Shown here in pieces: positions 49,235 through 59,815 of a DNA stretch of 64,000 nucleotides (its first letter is position 1; each line of letters opens with the position of its first letter). Location: positions 36,696,898 through 36,760,897 of the forward strand of contig NC_092577.1 in the NCBI RefSeq assembly GCF_037975245.1, in the 5' to 3' direction. The position numbers and the translations under genes are program-made. This DNA comes from Apostichopus japonicus. Taxonomy: Eukaryota; Echinodermata; Holothuroidea; Aspidochirotida; Stichopodidae. Under the pieces are notes generated by a model that worked only from the letters and a program-made list of their open reading frames with translations, did no database searches and was not told where the DNA came from.

Positions 49235-50575
49235 ATGGATCCAGCACCCGAACAACTCACTGACACTATTATTCAGAGTCAATCAGCCACAGCGAATTGC
49301 TCGCCACAGTGCCAACATCCAGATAATGATCCGGAAAAAGATGTCGTCTGTGCGTTTTGTCAAATAGGATATCATCTCCAATGCGCTGGTCTAAGGAAAC
49401 AGCCACCTAAATCGAAAGTATGGATCTGCCAACCATGCCGTAAACTACCAAAGCTCCTACAAGACACCATTGAAAGACTGAATAACGCTCTTAAGGAGAT
49501 CGAAGAACTGAAAACTCTGAATCGACATGAAAGAAAAAAACACGATCTACAGGAAATACCTGAATCTCGCCAAGGATTGGAAGAGACATTGGAAGAATCA
49601 TATTCAAGCATCGTTCAGAAACAACCACAGCAAGAGCAAAGGCATAATTTACTGATAGGAGATTCAATTTTAAGAGATTTCAACAATGGAACCTTCGAAA
49701 ACACAACTGTGCGATGCATTCGCGGAGCGTCTGTCGAATCAATACGTATGGACTTAACTGATGAGATTGACCTCGAGAAAATCCAGAACCTGATTATTCA
49801 TGTGGGGACGAATGATGTTTCGAGCGGGAGTGACGTTACAGAAATTCTTGAAAAATTTGAGGACATGATTACAACTCTTCAGGTAGCCACTCCAAAAACG
49901 GAGAACGGTCCCTTCATCACCGTGTCTGGGCCATGCCCGAGACTTGATGCCTATTCGCCTGAAATCGAGGAACTTGACAACAAACTGAACGAGCTGATGC
50001 TGAAACTAGACTGTCGATATATTGCAAACAGCTTATCATTCAAGTACGCAGATGGAAGAATAGACCGATCAATGTACTCTGACGACGTTCACTTGAATCG
50101 CAAAGGAGCTGAAAGACTTGCAGAGCGCCTCACAGCAATCCCCTCGATATACCGTCAAACTCTAGTCAACAAAGCCACTCCTGAAATTCAAATCCACAGC
50201 AATCCCCAACCATCGAAATACAGGAGCCCTCGTGTAAAGTATCCTCGCCGCAATCATGTAGGACCTGATCGCAATCCCCATCCACGCCTGAATGCCAGGA
50301 GTTACCAACCGCCCAACTTCCGTCGCCCAACAACTAGACATGAACCAATGATGCCACTCATTCGCCAACGCCCACCATACCACTACCAGAACCATTACCG
50401 AGACAAAACCAGCTATAATGATCAAGACCAACATCATACGCCATCAGCACGACGCGGTTGCTACAATTGTGGAGAGCATAACCACAACATGCGAACTTGC
50501 CGTCACCAACAACCGTTACAGTGCCGAGTTTGCTCGCGATATGGTCACAAGGAACGATATTGTTATTTTCGATAG
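49235..50575 (+). CDS. LINE ORF1: PHD finger, SGNH esterase-like domain, two zinc knuckles
   Basis: 446 residues. PHD finger C22, C26, C39, C42, H47, C50, C65, C68. A Glu/Lys-rich, probably coiled segment covers 76-125. SGNH hydrolase blocks: LLIGDSI with S144, HVGTND with N193, SDDVH with D283 and H286, so the catalytic set looks complete. A basic, proline-rich linker (about 310-400) leads to two CCHC knuckles (C409-C422 and C430-C443). In CR1-type elements ORF1 binds RNA; the esterase is thought to act on membranes or assembly, its role being uncertain. Start chosen at the first ATG (MDPAPEQ). It ends in a TAG that is the only stop between it and ORF2 in the same frame. Confidence 0.92.
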   Translation: MDPAPEQLTDTIIQSQSATANCSPQCQHPDNDPEKDVVCAFCQIGYHLQCAGLRKQPPKSKVWICQPCRKLPKLLQDTIERLNNALKEIEELKTLNRHERKKHDLQEIPESRQGLEETLEESYSSIVQKQPQQEQRHNLLIGDSILRDFNNGTFENTTVRCIRGASVESIRMDLTDEIDLEKIQNLIIHVGTNDVSSGSDVTEILEKFEDMITTLQVATPKTENGPFITVSGPCPRLDAYSPEIEELDNKLNELMLKLDCRYIANSLSFKYADGRIDRSMYSDDVHLNRKGAERLAERLTAIPSIYRQTLVNKATPEIQIHSNPQPSKYRSPRVKYPRRNHVGPDRNPHPRLNARSYQPPNFRRPTTRHEPMMPLIRQRPPYHYQNHYRDKTSYNDQDQHHTPSARRGCYNCGEHNHNMRTCRHQQPLQCRVCSRYGHKERYCYFR

Positions 50576-50623
50576 GATCTTGGCCAAGATGGTAGTGCCG
50601 TAAGTACTGTGAAACAAAAGTAT

Positions 50624-53600
50624 ATGGTGGAAAGTATCGACTATTTGAAATACCACAGGTCCAATGATTTTATAACTTTGAACTCTCCCGCTTCTAACAT
50701 TTTAAACGATGTATTTTGCATTTTAAGTGGTAATTTTAATGTTCCTAAGTTATTTGATTTGAATAATTTTAATTCTGATCATAATATACCCTCGCAGAAC
50801 ATATCTGCGTCGGGCGAAATAACTCAATCTGGCCGAAATTTGAATACATCCACTCCCCATTCCGAGAGAATCTATTCACCAAACCCCCATGAGAAAAAAA
50901 CGCGAAGGTCCAATATTCTCCAGATTGGATTTTTGAATATATGCCATCTACTCCCAAAGGTTGATCAGTTGCAGGCTCTCATGAACAACCAAGAAACAAA
51001 GATTAATGTGTTTGCCTTAAATGAAACATTTTTAACTGATTCAATCCAAGATTATGAATTAGCTATATCAGGCTATAATATTATAAGGAAAGACAGAAAA
51101 GGGAATGGAGGTGGCGTGGCTGCCTATATTGAACATGGAAGGCCGTTTCTTAGACATCCTGAGTATGAAGTTGACGTAATTGAAGCAATTTGGATTGAAC
51201 TCATATTACCCCATATTAGAAATGTTCTGCTATGCATCATGTATCGCCCACCAGATTCCAATACGCAATGGTATGAATGTTTTCACGATATGCTTCTAGC
51301 ACCTTTTAAAGATTTTAGTGATATTATAATTGTCGGTGATTTTAATATTAACCTCTTAGATAAAAAGGTGAATAGGAGATGGCAGCTTGAACTTCGAATA
51401 TTTAATCTGACTCAAATGGTAACAGTAGCTACGCGGCAAACTGAGAGTACAATGACTCTAATTGATCATGTTTATACCACAAATGAAAGTCGATTGATGA
51501 ACACAATCGTGCCCCAAATTCGTCTGAGTGATCATTTCCCTATTTTCTTCACTTGGCGACTGAACAATAAAGTAATAAGAAATAAATCACATCGAAGCTT
51601 TAAGTATAGAGCCATAGATCGAATTGATACTGCTGCTTTCAAATCAGATTTGAGAAACATGCTACCAATAGGGCCCCTCCCCCATGAATGTGATGTTGAT
51701 AAATCTTTGTCATGCTGGCATGAGAACTTCATTAATGTTTTGAATTTACATGCTCCCAAGAAAGCAAAAAGGGTCAAACGTGAGAAACAACCGAGGTGGT
51801 TCAATAAAGATATTAACAATGCAATTAAAATGAGGGACCGAACAAAGATCAAGGATCCTACTGCGTATCGATTTTGGCGCAATAAAGTGACTTGTATGAT
51901 ACGTGCAGCCAAACAAAACTATTTCAAAGAAGCTATAGCTGCCAACAAAGGCGATTCCAAAGCCATCTGGAAAGTTCTGAGAGATGCGCAATCGAACAAC
52001 ACTGGAATGGTTATTAACCACAGTCCCAATATCTTAAAAGTGGATGGAAAAATAATAACAGACACGCGTGATATTGTGGAAGCCTTCAATAAGTATTTTA
52101 TTGAAGTGTGTCAAACTTACCTAGTTAACAACCAGCACAACAACTGTGATACTTTCCCTGAGGTTAGGAAGTATGTAAACGCCAAATTACCACAAGGGGA
52201 GACATTTAATATCCCAAGAGTAACTGAACAGTATGTTTTGAAGTATCTGCAGTCGCTTGACCCTAACAAAGCGACCGGTCTCGATGAAATAAGTGCGCAT
52301 GTATTAAAGATAAGTGCAATTGAAATTACTCCCAGTATTACACGAATAATAAATCAAAGCATTGATACTGATGTATTCCCATGTAACTGGAAGGAAGCTA
52401 AGGTTATCCCGAGTTTTAAAACGGAATCCCGCCATGATTTATCGAACTACAGGCCGATTGCAATTTTACCAATTCTCTCAAAAATAATTGAAAAACATGT
52501 CCACCTAGCCCTCAGTAAGCATTTGAATAAGTTTGACCTTTTACGTAATACACAGTCGGGTTTCAGGGAAAAGCATTCATGCGAAACGGCGCTATTGAAG
52601 GTTGTAGATCAGTGGATGGAATCTATTGATAAGGGGTATATTTTGGGAACTGTTTTCTTAGACCTCAGTAAGGCATTCGATTTGGTAAACCACGAGATTA
52701 TGGTAACGAAACTACGTATTTATGGTGTATCGAGTAAAGCGATTAATTGGTTCAAATCCTATTTAGTTAATAGAAGTCAATGCACATACTTAAATGGTGT
52801 TTTATCGAGTTCAAGACGAATTGCATGTGGTGTACCCCAGGGAAGCATTCTTGGTCCACTTCTGTTCTTAATTTATATTAATGATATAGATCTCACTCTG
52901 GAATATTGTTCAGCGGATATGTATGCTGACGACACAACATTTTATGCCAGTGATACATCTACCATTAACTTGAATAACAAATTGCAAAGAGACATGGAAA
53001 AAGTTAGTGCCTGGTGTGACCGAAATAAAATGGCAATCAACACCACTAAAACGAAGGTATTGTTGATGGGATCTGGTCAGAGACTGGCTTCATTACCTGA
53101 CAATGCAAATACTCTTTCTGTGACACTCGGGGGCAAAATTCTCAAGACTGTCAAATATGAAGAACTATTAGGTGTAAAAATTGATAACAATTTATCCTGG
53201 CATATTCAGGTTGACAACGTTTGTAAAACAGTCTCAAATCGCCTTGCCTTACTGAGACGCATACAACCATATATTGATTTAAATACGAAAATTATCTTCT
53301 ATAATGGGTATGTACGACCCATTCTAGATTATTGTAGTATAGTCTGGGGTACGTGTGGAGCAAATGATTTACAAAAGTTGTTACATATACAAAAAGCAGC
53401 AGCGCGTATTATTACGAACTCGGGAAGATATGAAAGCTCGACAGAATTGTTTAAAATGCTAAAGTGGCACCCTGTCGATACGCAAATACGTATACGACGA
53501 TTGATCATGATGTACAAGACCATGAATGGCCTCTCCCCAAATTATCTAACCCAGTTATTCAACTTTACGCACGAAATTCATAATCACAATTTGAGATCCA

Positions 53601-53764
53601 CGACCCAAAGTAACTTATACCTGAAAGATGGTAAAACGGAATATCACAAGCGTAGATTTTCCTTCATAGCTGCCAAAGAATGGAATAGTTTGCCAGCTGA
53701 ATGCAAGCATGCCAAATCTTTACCTATTTTTAAACGTTTAGTCAATGAATTTTTCAAGTCTTAA
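50624..53764 (+). CDS. LINE ORF2: APE-type endonuclease and reverse transcriptase
   Basis: 1046 residues from the first ATG; the frame is open back to 50576. Endonuclease motifs: FALNETFL, CIMYRPP, VGDFNINLL, and SDHFPIF near residue 301. RT motifs: LSNYRPIAILPILSKIIEKH near 607, VFLDLSKAFDLVNHEIM, CGVPQGSILGPLLFLIYIND, and catalytic MYADDTTFY near 766, then LGVKIDNNLSW and a C-terminal LQKLLHIQKAAARII block. These nick the target and copy the element RNA. No stops or frameshifts, and all catalytic residues that I can check are present. A strong candidate for an active copy. Confidence 0.95.
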   Translation: MVESIDYLKYHRSNDFITLNSPASNILNDVFCILSGNFNVPKLFDLNNFNSDHNIPSQNISASGEITQSGRNLNTSTPHSERIYSPNPHEKKTRRSNILQIGFLNICHLLPKVDQLQALMNNQETKINVFALNETFLTDSIQDYELAISGYNIIRKDRKGNGGGVAAYIEHGRPFLRHPEYEVDVIEAIWIELILPHIRNVLLCIMYRPPDSNTQWYECFHDMLLAPFKDFSDIIIVGDFNINLLDKKVNRRWQLELRIFNLTQMVTVATRQTESTMTLIDHVYTTNESRLMNTIVPQIRLSDHFPIFFTWRLNNKVIRNKSHRSFKYRAIDRIDTAAFKSDLRNMLPIGPLPHECDVDKSLSCWHENFINVLNLHAPKKAKRVKREKQPRWFNKDINNAIKMRDRTKIKDPTAYRFWRNKVTCMIRAAKQNYFKEAIAANKGDSKAIWKVLRDAQSNNTGMVINHSPNILKVDGKIITDTRDIVEAFNKYFIEVCQTYLVNNQHNNCDTFPEVRKYVNAKLPQGETFNIPRVTEQYVLKYLQSLDPNKATGLDEISAHVLKISAIEITPSITRIINQSIDTDVFPCNWKEAKVIPSFKTESRHDLSNYRPIAILPILSKIIEKHVHLALSKHLNKFDLLRNTQSGFREKHSCETALLKVVDQWMESIDKGYILGTVFLDLSKAFDLVNHEIMVTKLRIYGVSSKAINWFKSYLVNRSQCTYLNGVLSSSRRIACGVPQGSILGPLLFLIYINDIDLTLEYCSADMYADDTTFYASDTSTINLNNKLQRDMEKVSAWCDRNKMAINTTKTKVLLMGSGQRLASLPDNANTLSVTLGGKILKTVKYEELLGVKIDNNLSWHIQVDNVCKTVSNRLALLRRIQPYIDLNTKIIFYNGYVRPILDYCSIVWGTCGANDLQKLLHIQKAAARIITNSGRYESSTELFKMLKWHPVDTQIRIRRLIMMYKTMNGLSPNYLTQLFNFTHEIHNHNLRSTTQSNLYLKDGKTEYHKRRFSFIAAKEWNSLPAECKHAKSLPIFKRLVNEFFKS

Positions 53765-53971
53765 TCATCTCATTACGCTTTTATGTTCTATACTCATTTT
53801 TACAGTTTTGTGATTTACTGTTGTATATTTGTATGTTTAATTGTCTTACTCTTTGTTTATTATTTTATAATATTATTCTTTTTATATTGATTGTATTTTA
53901 GGGCCTCGGGGAAGATTAGCTGTGGCTAACCGAGTCACCCTTTTAAAGGTTAATAATAATAATAATAATAA

Positions 53972-54578
53972 TGTCTGAATGTTCATTACACAAATGTAAA
54001 GGAAATAGTCTACACATGCGGCCCGAGGCAAGATTTTAACGCAGTCCTATACTCGTATGGTCCACCTTTTACAATTCCATGGAGGAAACATCTAAATACA
54101 CTGACCTGTTTATTCATTGTAATGGAAGGATATGACACAATTTCGCAAGCTACATCGTGAAGACCGAGAGAAAGATACTATTCAAGAGAAGGGACCTAAG
54201 ACAGATTAGCCACGAAAGTGAAAGTAGGCCTTACTGTTGTACACATAACAGAGAGATTTGATTGGTGCATGATTTGTTGGGTGGGGCTTGCAAGTTTTGA
54301 TTGAAGTTTGTAGACTTCTGGCGAATTATATTCAGCTCAGCTTTTTTAACAACAGATAACTCAATAAAAATCATGAATATTGATATTAAACTTGCATAGA
54401 ATGATGTCACTTTCACTAAGCTTTTAGTGCAGTAAGCTGAAATGGTTGAAGTTGAAATTTTGCAAATAAGTACTGAGACTTTAAGTTTAAACAAGCAATG
54501 TTACAAAATTAGCGTTTTCTCTGTAAAGGGAAATTTACCATTCCTATACACCTGTTCGGCTTCTTCTTTGATTTTTTC
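53972..54578. other. No gene recognised
   Basis: Minus frame 54231-54494 shows no motif. Confidence 0.4.
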
Positions 54579-55440
54579 AGATCTTATGGAGGCCTGAAGG
54601 CCTATACTTGAGGAGATCTTATGGAGGCCTATACTTGAGGAGATCTTATGGAGGCCTGAAGGCCTATACTTGAGGAGATCTTATGGAGGCCTGAAAGCCT
54701 ATACTTGAGGAGATCTTATGGAGGCATGAAGGCCTATACTTGAGGAGATCTTATGGAGACCTGAAGGCCTATACTTGAGGAGATCTTATGGAGGCCTGAA
54801 GGCAAGGGCGTAGGAATCGGGGGGCTGGGGGGCGCCAGCCCCCCAGTGAAAAATATGGAGGGGCGGAAGTATCATTCCGCCCCCCCCCCCCGCTTCGCAA
54901 GTCAGAAAACCCCTTTTTCATTTCCAAATGAGAAAAAAATCTCATTTGGAGCACCAAATTGCATGTAAGGCCAGGTGAAAATGCAAAATTATATACAAAA
55001 TGGAGTGGGTGGGTTGAAGTGTGCTATATTGCACCAAATTGCATTTGAGGCCCCCTGGAAATGCAAAAAAAATCCAAAGGGGAGGGGGAACCCCCTCCCC
55101 TTAGACCCCTCCCCCAGGCCGGCCGTCAGTCTTCAGCCCCCCCACTCAAAAGTACCTTCCTACGCCACTGCCTGAAGGCCTATACTTGAGGAGATCTTAT
55201 GGAGGCCTGAAGGCCTATACTTGAGGAGATCTTATGGAGGCCTGAAGGCCTATACTTGAGGAGATCTTATGGAGGCCTGAAGGCCTATACTTGAGGAGAT
55301 CTTATGGAGGCCTGAAGGCCTATACTTGCGGAGATCTTATGGAGGCCTGAAGGCCTATACTTGAGGAGATCTTATGGAGGCCTGAAGGCCTATACTTGAG
55401 GAGATCTTATGAAGGCCTGAAGGCCTATACTTGAGGACTC
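54579..55440. repeat. 35-bp minisatellite, split by a transposon
   Basis: The unit runs AGATCTTATGGAGGCCTGAA then GGCCTATACTTGAGG; about six copies lie left and about seven right of the insertion at 54803-55170. GGAGGCCT and GAAGGCCT give local palindromes. Confidence 0.97.
54803..55170. mobile_element. hAT-like MITE with 8-bp target duplication
   Basis: Left end CAAGGGCGTAGGAATC; reverse complement of right end CAGTGGCGTAGGAAGG. CCTGAAGG flanks it at 54795-54802 and 55171-55178. The interior is C- and G-rich and non-coding. Target duplication length and CAGTGGCG-type ends fit hAT. Confidence 0.85.
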
Positions 55441-56304
55441 GGAGATTGTATTATACCTGTGATGAGATATAGACGATGACATTAGAAAACAATTTGGACA
55501 TGTTAAAAAGTCTGAGGTATCTGAGGTGAGGTTAGGAGGTGACAACCAACATTTGTAAGCCCTTGAAATCATTGATGCAACTTTTCAACTGATATACACT
55601 ACTGTACTTTAGTTTATTTCACCATTTATAACTACTACTAAATCAGACATAAAATGTTCTTTTAACTTCATATAAGATACAAAGTATCCAGCACCCATGG
55701 GTAACATAAAAAAAAATATCAGAATGAAAACATTTCATAGTTCCTTGCTGCTGCTCATTGATTTGAGTAACAGGGAACACTCCAAATAATGCTAGCCACG
55801 TCTCATTATAAATATGCATGAACCATTAGAAGCACACATCAGTATGTGTCTGCTATCTACAGTACAAATATCACTAATCCAATTTTGAAGATCAAACATA
55901 TGGTTTCCACATAAGAAACCAAGATTCAACAAACTCTGTCCTCAGTGAAGTTAAAAAGCGAAAAAGAGCATGAAGGCTTCAACAGCAGCACTGGCACTTA
56001 AAATATGTTTTGAATGGTTATAGCCGGTTATTGTTATTTTGCAAAGATTGTTCTTTACTATGACTTTCAAATGAATATGTTTAGAGACTACAAAAGGGAA
56101 AGAGAGGGACACAGTTCAAACCAGAACTGAAGTTCATTCAAGCTTCACTTTGTGATTTATCTTGATAAAAGACACTGTAAATTCATCAATTAAAGTAAAT
56201 TTTGCTTAATCCACACCCCAGAAGACTATGCCCAAAATTTTATGCAAACAATCTGTTACTGCTATTAATGCTTCACAATACTTAGCTAGTATAAATACAT
56301 GACA
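55441..56304. other. No gene recognised
   Basis: AT-rich, no motif-bearing open frames. Confidence 0.4.
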
Positions 56305-56825
56305 CAAGAGAAAGCACTATTAATTAGAAAATGCACTATTAATTAGAAAATGCACTATTAATTAGAGAGTGCACTATTAATTAGAGAGTGCACTAGTAAT
56401 TAGAGAGTGCACTATTAATTAGAGAATGCAATATAAATTAGAGAATGCACTATTAATAAGAGAGTGCACTATTATTTAGAGAGTGCACTATTAATTAGAT
56501 AATGCACTATTAATTAGAGAATGCACTATTAATAAGAGACTGCACTATTAATTAGAGAATGCACTATTAATTAGAGAATGCACTATTAATTAGAGAATGT
56601 ACTGTTACTTAAAGAGTGCACTGTTAACTAGATAATGCACTGTTAATTAGATAATGCACTGTTAATTAGATAATGCAATTAGAGAATGCACTATTAATTA
56701 GATAACGCACTGTTAATTAGAGAATGTACTATTAATTAGAGAATGCATTATTAATAAGAGAGTGCAATATTAATTAGAGAGTGCACTGTTAATTAGAGAG
56801 TGCAATATTAATTAGAGAATGGAGC
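56305..56825. repeat. 19-bp minisatellite, about 27 copies
   Basis: Unit AGAGAATGCACTATTAATT, with GAGAGTG, GATAATG and CTGTTAA variants. Confidence 0.97.
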
Positions 56826-57607
56826 AGTCTCCTTCAAGTTCTGGATTGATTTTTACCTTCAAAGGCATCTCTTAGTCAATTTGTACATTCAAAGAAACAT
56901 CATGCATGAAATAAATTTAACATACACAATAGTTTTATATTAAGTTTTCCAACCAAGAAAATGAAACAAGCACTACTATGTATTGCTCTAATATACTTAC
57001 TACCATTGTAAGCAACTTCTGGGGTTAAGGAAATATTCAATAAGAAATATATAACTCCCATAGATACCATAGTAATATTCACCCAGCGAGTTGAAACTAA
57101 TCATAGCACCTTGCTCATAAAAATACCTTGACTTTACTTGTTCAACATGATAATTTTATTTATTTCTCTGTGACAAACTTCTAGCATTTGCTGTCAATGT
57201 ATCATGAAGTCAAATTTCTTTTAAAATACAACTTTTCTTTGTTGAGAATATTACCTTACTCTCCATATAATCTGTAAATACAAAGGAAACCAAGTCCCAG
57301 ATGTTTGAGATCGCTTGTGGAGGTAATCTCACTGATTTACGATAAAGTTGACAGTTATTTCTCAAGCTTCTTAAAATGCCATATTATTGTAAAAAAGTAT
57401 TAGATCACAACCATTATGGCAATTTCACTTAGTGATGAACTTACAAGAGTTGGTTACAAACATGCAAGTTTCAGCCCCCCTAGGATATGTTGTAACTGAA
57501 GAACCCCCATCACTTAAAGAACAATACCAATAGCTTTAGTTCTTGAAACTATTAAATCAACACTAATCCAGTCTGCTAGTTTAAATGGGTAATAAAACAA
57601 AGCAATT

Positions 57608-58477
57608 TCAAACTGGTAGAAAGGGAAGGCCAAATGAGAAGCCAACTGCTGCTGCAGCTACCAGACCAACCCTCTTCAGTCGTTTGACATCTCTGCAGAT
57701 TTCATTGTAGAGGTCATTCACCTCATCATAATCATCGTTAAGCTTCTGTACCGTGTCAGACACGCCTTTTACTTCTTTCACCCGACCAAAGTCATTTTGG
57801 CAGAGGTCTTCCACCAACGAACTGCAAAGGCTTTCCACTTTCCTCTTTTGGTCTGTGAGCCTTTCCAACATTTTTGTAAACAGTGGCATCTTTTGATAAT
57901 AATTTCCAACCTTCTTCAGCATCCTCATGCTGAGTGTTGTGTCCCTGAATCTTGCCAGGTCAATCTTCTGGACGGTGCTGAGAGTGGTCAGAAGGTGATC
58001 GATTCTGGCCCTAGCATACTCCTCGGCGGCCACTATACTGTGATGCCCGACCTTGTGAGTCGAGAGTAGACACTTTGGGCACACTACTGCCATGCACGTG
58101 TTGCAGAAGAAGTCACAACTATCATTTTCATGTTCATTGCAGAGGTTTCCTGAAGCAGTAAAACTCCAGGATAGTTTGTCGTCCCCTTTCTCAGAGACGA
58201 ATGTCTTCTGAGGCTGCTTTGCCGTCTCAAGTAGATCCTTTAAGGCAAAGTTTGTCGGAAGATCTTCTATCCTGCCTGAAGGGGGACAGTGAAAATGTTT
58301 GCGACATAGAGGGCATTGCATCGGCCTTTCTCTAGACAAGTTTTCTAAACAAGGGGACAGGCATAAAGAATGGCCGCAAGGAAGTATCTTGGGGTTGGAC
58401 AAATTTTCAACACAGATAGAGCATGTGATTGTTTCTGATGAAATGCAAAGGTCTGTTGAATCATTTCCCTCTGCCAT
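57608..58477 (-). CDS. TRIM-type RING/B-box protein with C-terminal membrane segment
   Basis: 289 residues, a probable E3 ubiquitin ligase. RING finger C19, C22, C34, H36, C39, C43 (an extra Cys; the exact set should be aligned), C55, C58. B-box 2 with C113, H116, C125, C128, C133, C136, H141 and H145/H146. A helical, probably coiled-coil region spans about 150-255 (RARIDHLLTTLSTVQ, KMLERLTDQKRKVESL). The last 24 residues begin with a basic patch (KRLKR) and run as a hydrophobic tail, VGLVAAAAVGFSFGLPFLPV. There is no B30.2 or NHL domain. This resembles TRIM59/TRIM13, which are membrane-anchored by a C-terminal segment, but it is shorter. ATG is the first in frame; a strong acceptor lies 24 bases upstream. 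Confidence 0.93.
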   Translation of the reverse strand: MAEGNDSTDLCISSETITCSICVENLSNPKILPCGHSLCLSPCLENLSRERPMQCPLCRKHFHCPPSGRIEDLPTNFALKDLLETAKQPQKTFVSEKGDDKLSWSFTASGNLCNEHENDSCDFFCNTCMAVVCPKCLLSTHKVGHHSIVAAEEYARARIDHLLTTLSTVQKIDLARFRDTTLSMRMLKKVGNYYQKMPLFTKMLERLTDQKRKVESLCSSLVEDLCQNDFGRVKEVKGVSDTVQKLNDDYDEVNDLYNEICRDVKRLKRVGLVAAAAVGFSFGLPFLPV

Positions 58478-58500
58478 TTCAGAGATGTCCTCTCATCAGT
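58478..58500 (-). other. TRIM 5' UTR start of coding exon (splice acceptor at 58501)
   Basis: On the minus strand TTTTTTCTTCTTCTCTTCAG immediately precedes 58500, a textbook polypyrimidine tract and AG. The gene therefore probably has an upstream non-coding exon. Confidence 0.65.
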
Positions 58501-58867
58501 CTGAAGAGAAGAAGAAAAAATGAAGAGAAAAGAAAATATGCGACAAGAATGCTTGAAAAAAATAACTTTTGAAAGAAAACAAATTACTGTAGTAATAGAA
58601 TGAACTCTGAGACAAATTAGCTGAGAATGTTCCATTCTTGTCACTTTACCTTTTAGGATTGAACTTTTGGCTTCAGGGTTTGAATAGTAGACACAATGAT
58701 CTGGAACATTGATGTTAGGTTTCTGGTATTTTATGATTTTACTTGTGTACTTAACTTCTTTGTCTGTTAACTTGACTTTTCATCCTGCCATTTATATTAT
58801 TATCTTTTTATGCATTCTTACATATTAATAATTTAAATGCAAGCATACAATTGCCCTTTTGAGATAT

Positions 58868-59815
58868 TAAGTTGAAAAACCTAGAATATTGATCGAAAAT
58901 CTAGGTTTTTCAACGATAATCTTGGATTATCGTTGAAAAACCTGGAATATCACAGATAAATTTGGATTATCAAAGGAAAATCTTGGATTATCGGAGAGAA
59001 ACCTGGATATCGGTCTAAAAACCAGGAATTGAAGAAAAACTTGGATTGGATATAACTCTAAGGTAGACTTCTAGAAATCAAAATGAGTGGTCTGAGAATT
59101 ACATATGCTAGATGCTAGGATAGCACTTAACGTAAGGTATCCAAATGGGCCTCTATGCTATTCTCCTGGGCCTATGACAAGGGCAGTTGGTAATAGTCAC
59201 CTGCTTTGTAAAACTAGGTGGAATATATATGCTTACTGAATCTCCCATTTTCGATGCAGATTAGTAAGTTTCTGCAATTGTGCAGTTCTCTGACATTATG
59301 AATTTTTAATGGTATAGTAGCTTATAATCTCTTGCAAGTAGCCTACTTTGTTAATATCGGTTGGTAAAACCTAGATTTTCGACTCATGAACCTAGAATAT
59401 CCTTTGATAAACGTGGATTATTGGTCAGAATTCCAGGATTTTTACAAGAAAATCCGGGTTTATCACAGGTACACCTGGACCATCAATTGAAAATCCAGGT
59501 TTATCAGTCGAAAATTAAAGTTTATTGAACAAAAAATAATCCAGGTTTTTTTAATCAATTATCCAGGTTTATCAAACAATAATCCAAGTTTTTAACCAAT
59601 AGTCCAGGTTTTTCAAGTGGTAATCCAGGTTTATTGTGAGAGACCTGGATTTTCTGGCAATAATCCAGGTTTTTCATCGATAGTCCAAGTTTAACATTGA
59701 AATATCTGGATTTTCTATTAATAAATCTGGATTATCAGTCGATATTCCAAGGTGATTAGTCGATAATCCAGGTTTTTCAAACAAACAACCTGACATTATT
59801 AGGCATTTGGCTTGC
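58868..59815. repeat. Array of short imperfect palindromes, locus 2
   Basis: 58868-59045 and 59350-59785 are made of units such as GATAATCTTGGATTATC and AATCCAGGTTTATC, in alternating orientation. A roughly 300-base non-repeated segment lies between. The right end, ATTATTAGGCATTTGGCTTG followed by CCATAACA, matches the terminal tag of locus 1 (TTATTGCACATATGGCTTG). Both loci continue past the tag into CAGTGAC-like sequence. This copy is more diverged. Confidence 0.65.

Larger units (their letters stand above)
49235..53971 (+). mobile_element. Intact CR1-clade non-LTR retrotransposon
   Basis: Two complete ORFs (49235-50575 and 50624-53764) are followed by a 3' UTR with a short stem (TTAGCTGTGGCTAA) and a terminal (TAA)n run at 53947-53971. 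The PHD-plus-esterase ORF1 and the endonuclease-RT ORF2 are characteristic of CR1/L2-type elements. No frameshift or internal stop in either ORF suggests recent insertion. It points away from the transporter gene and starts about 1.5 kb from its first exon. Confidence 0.9.
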
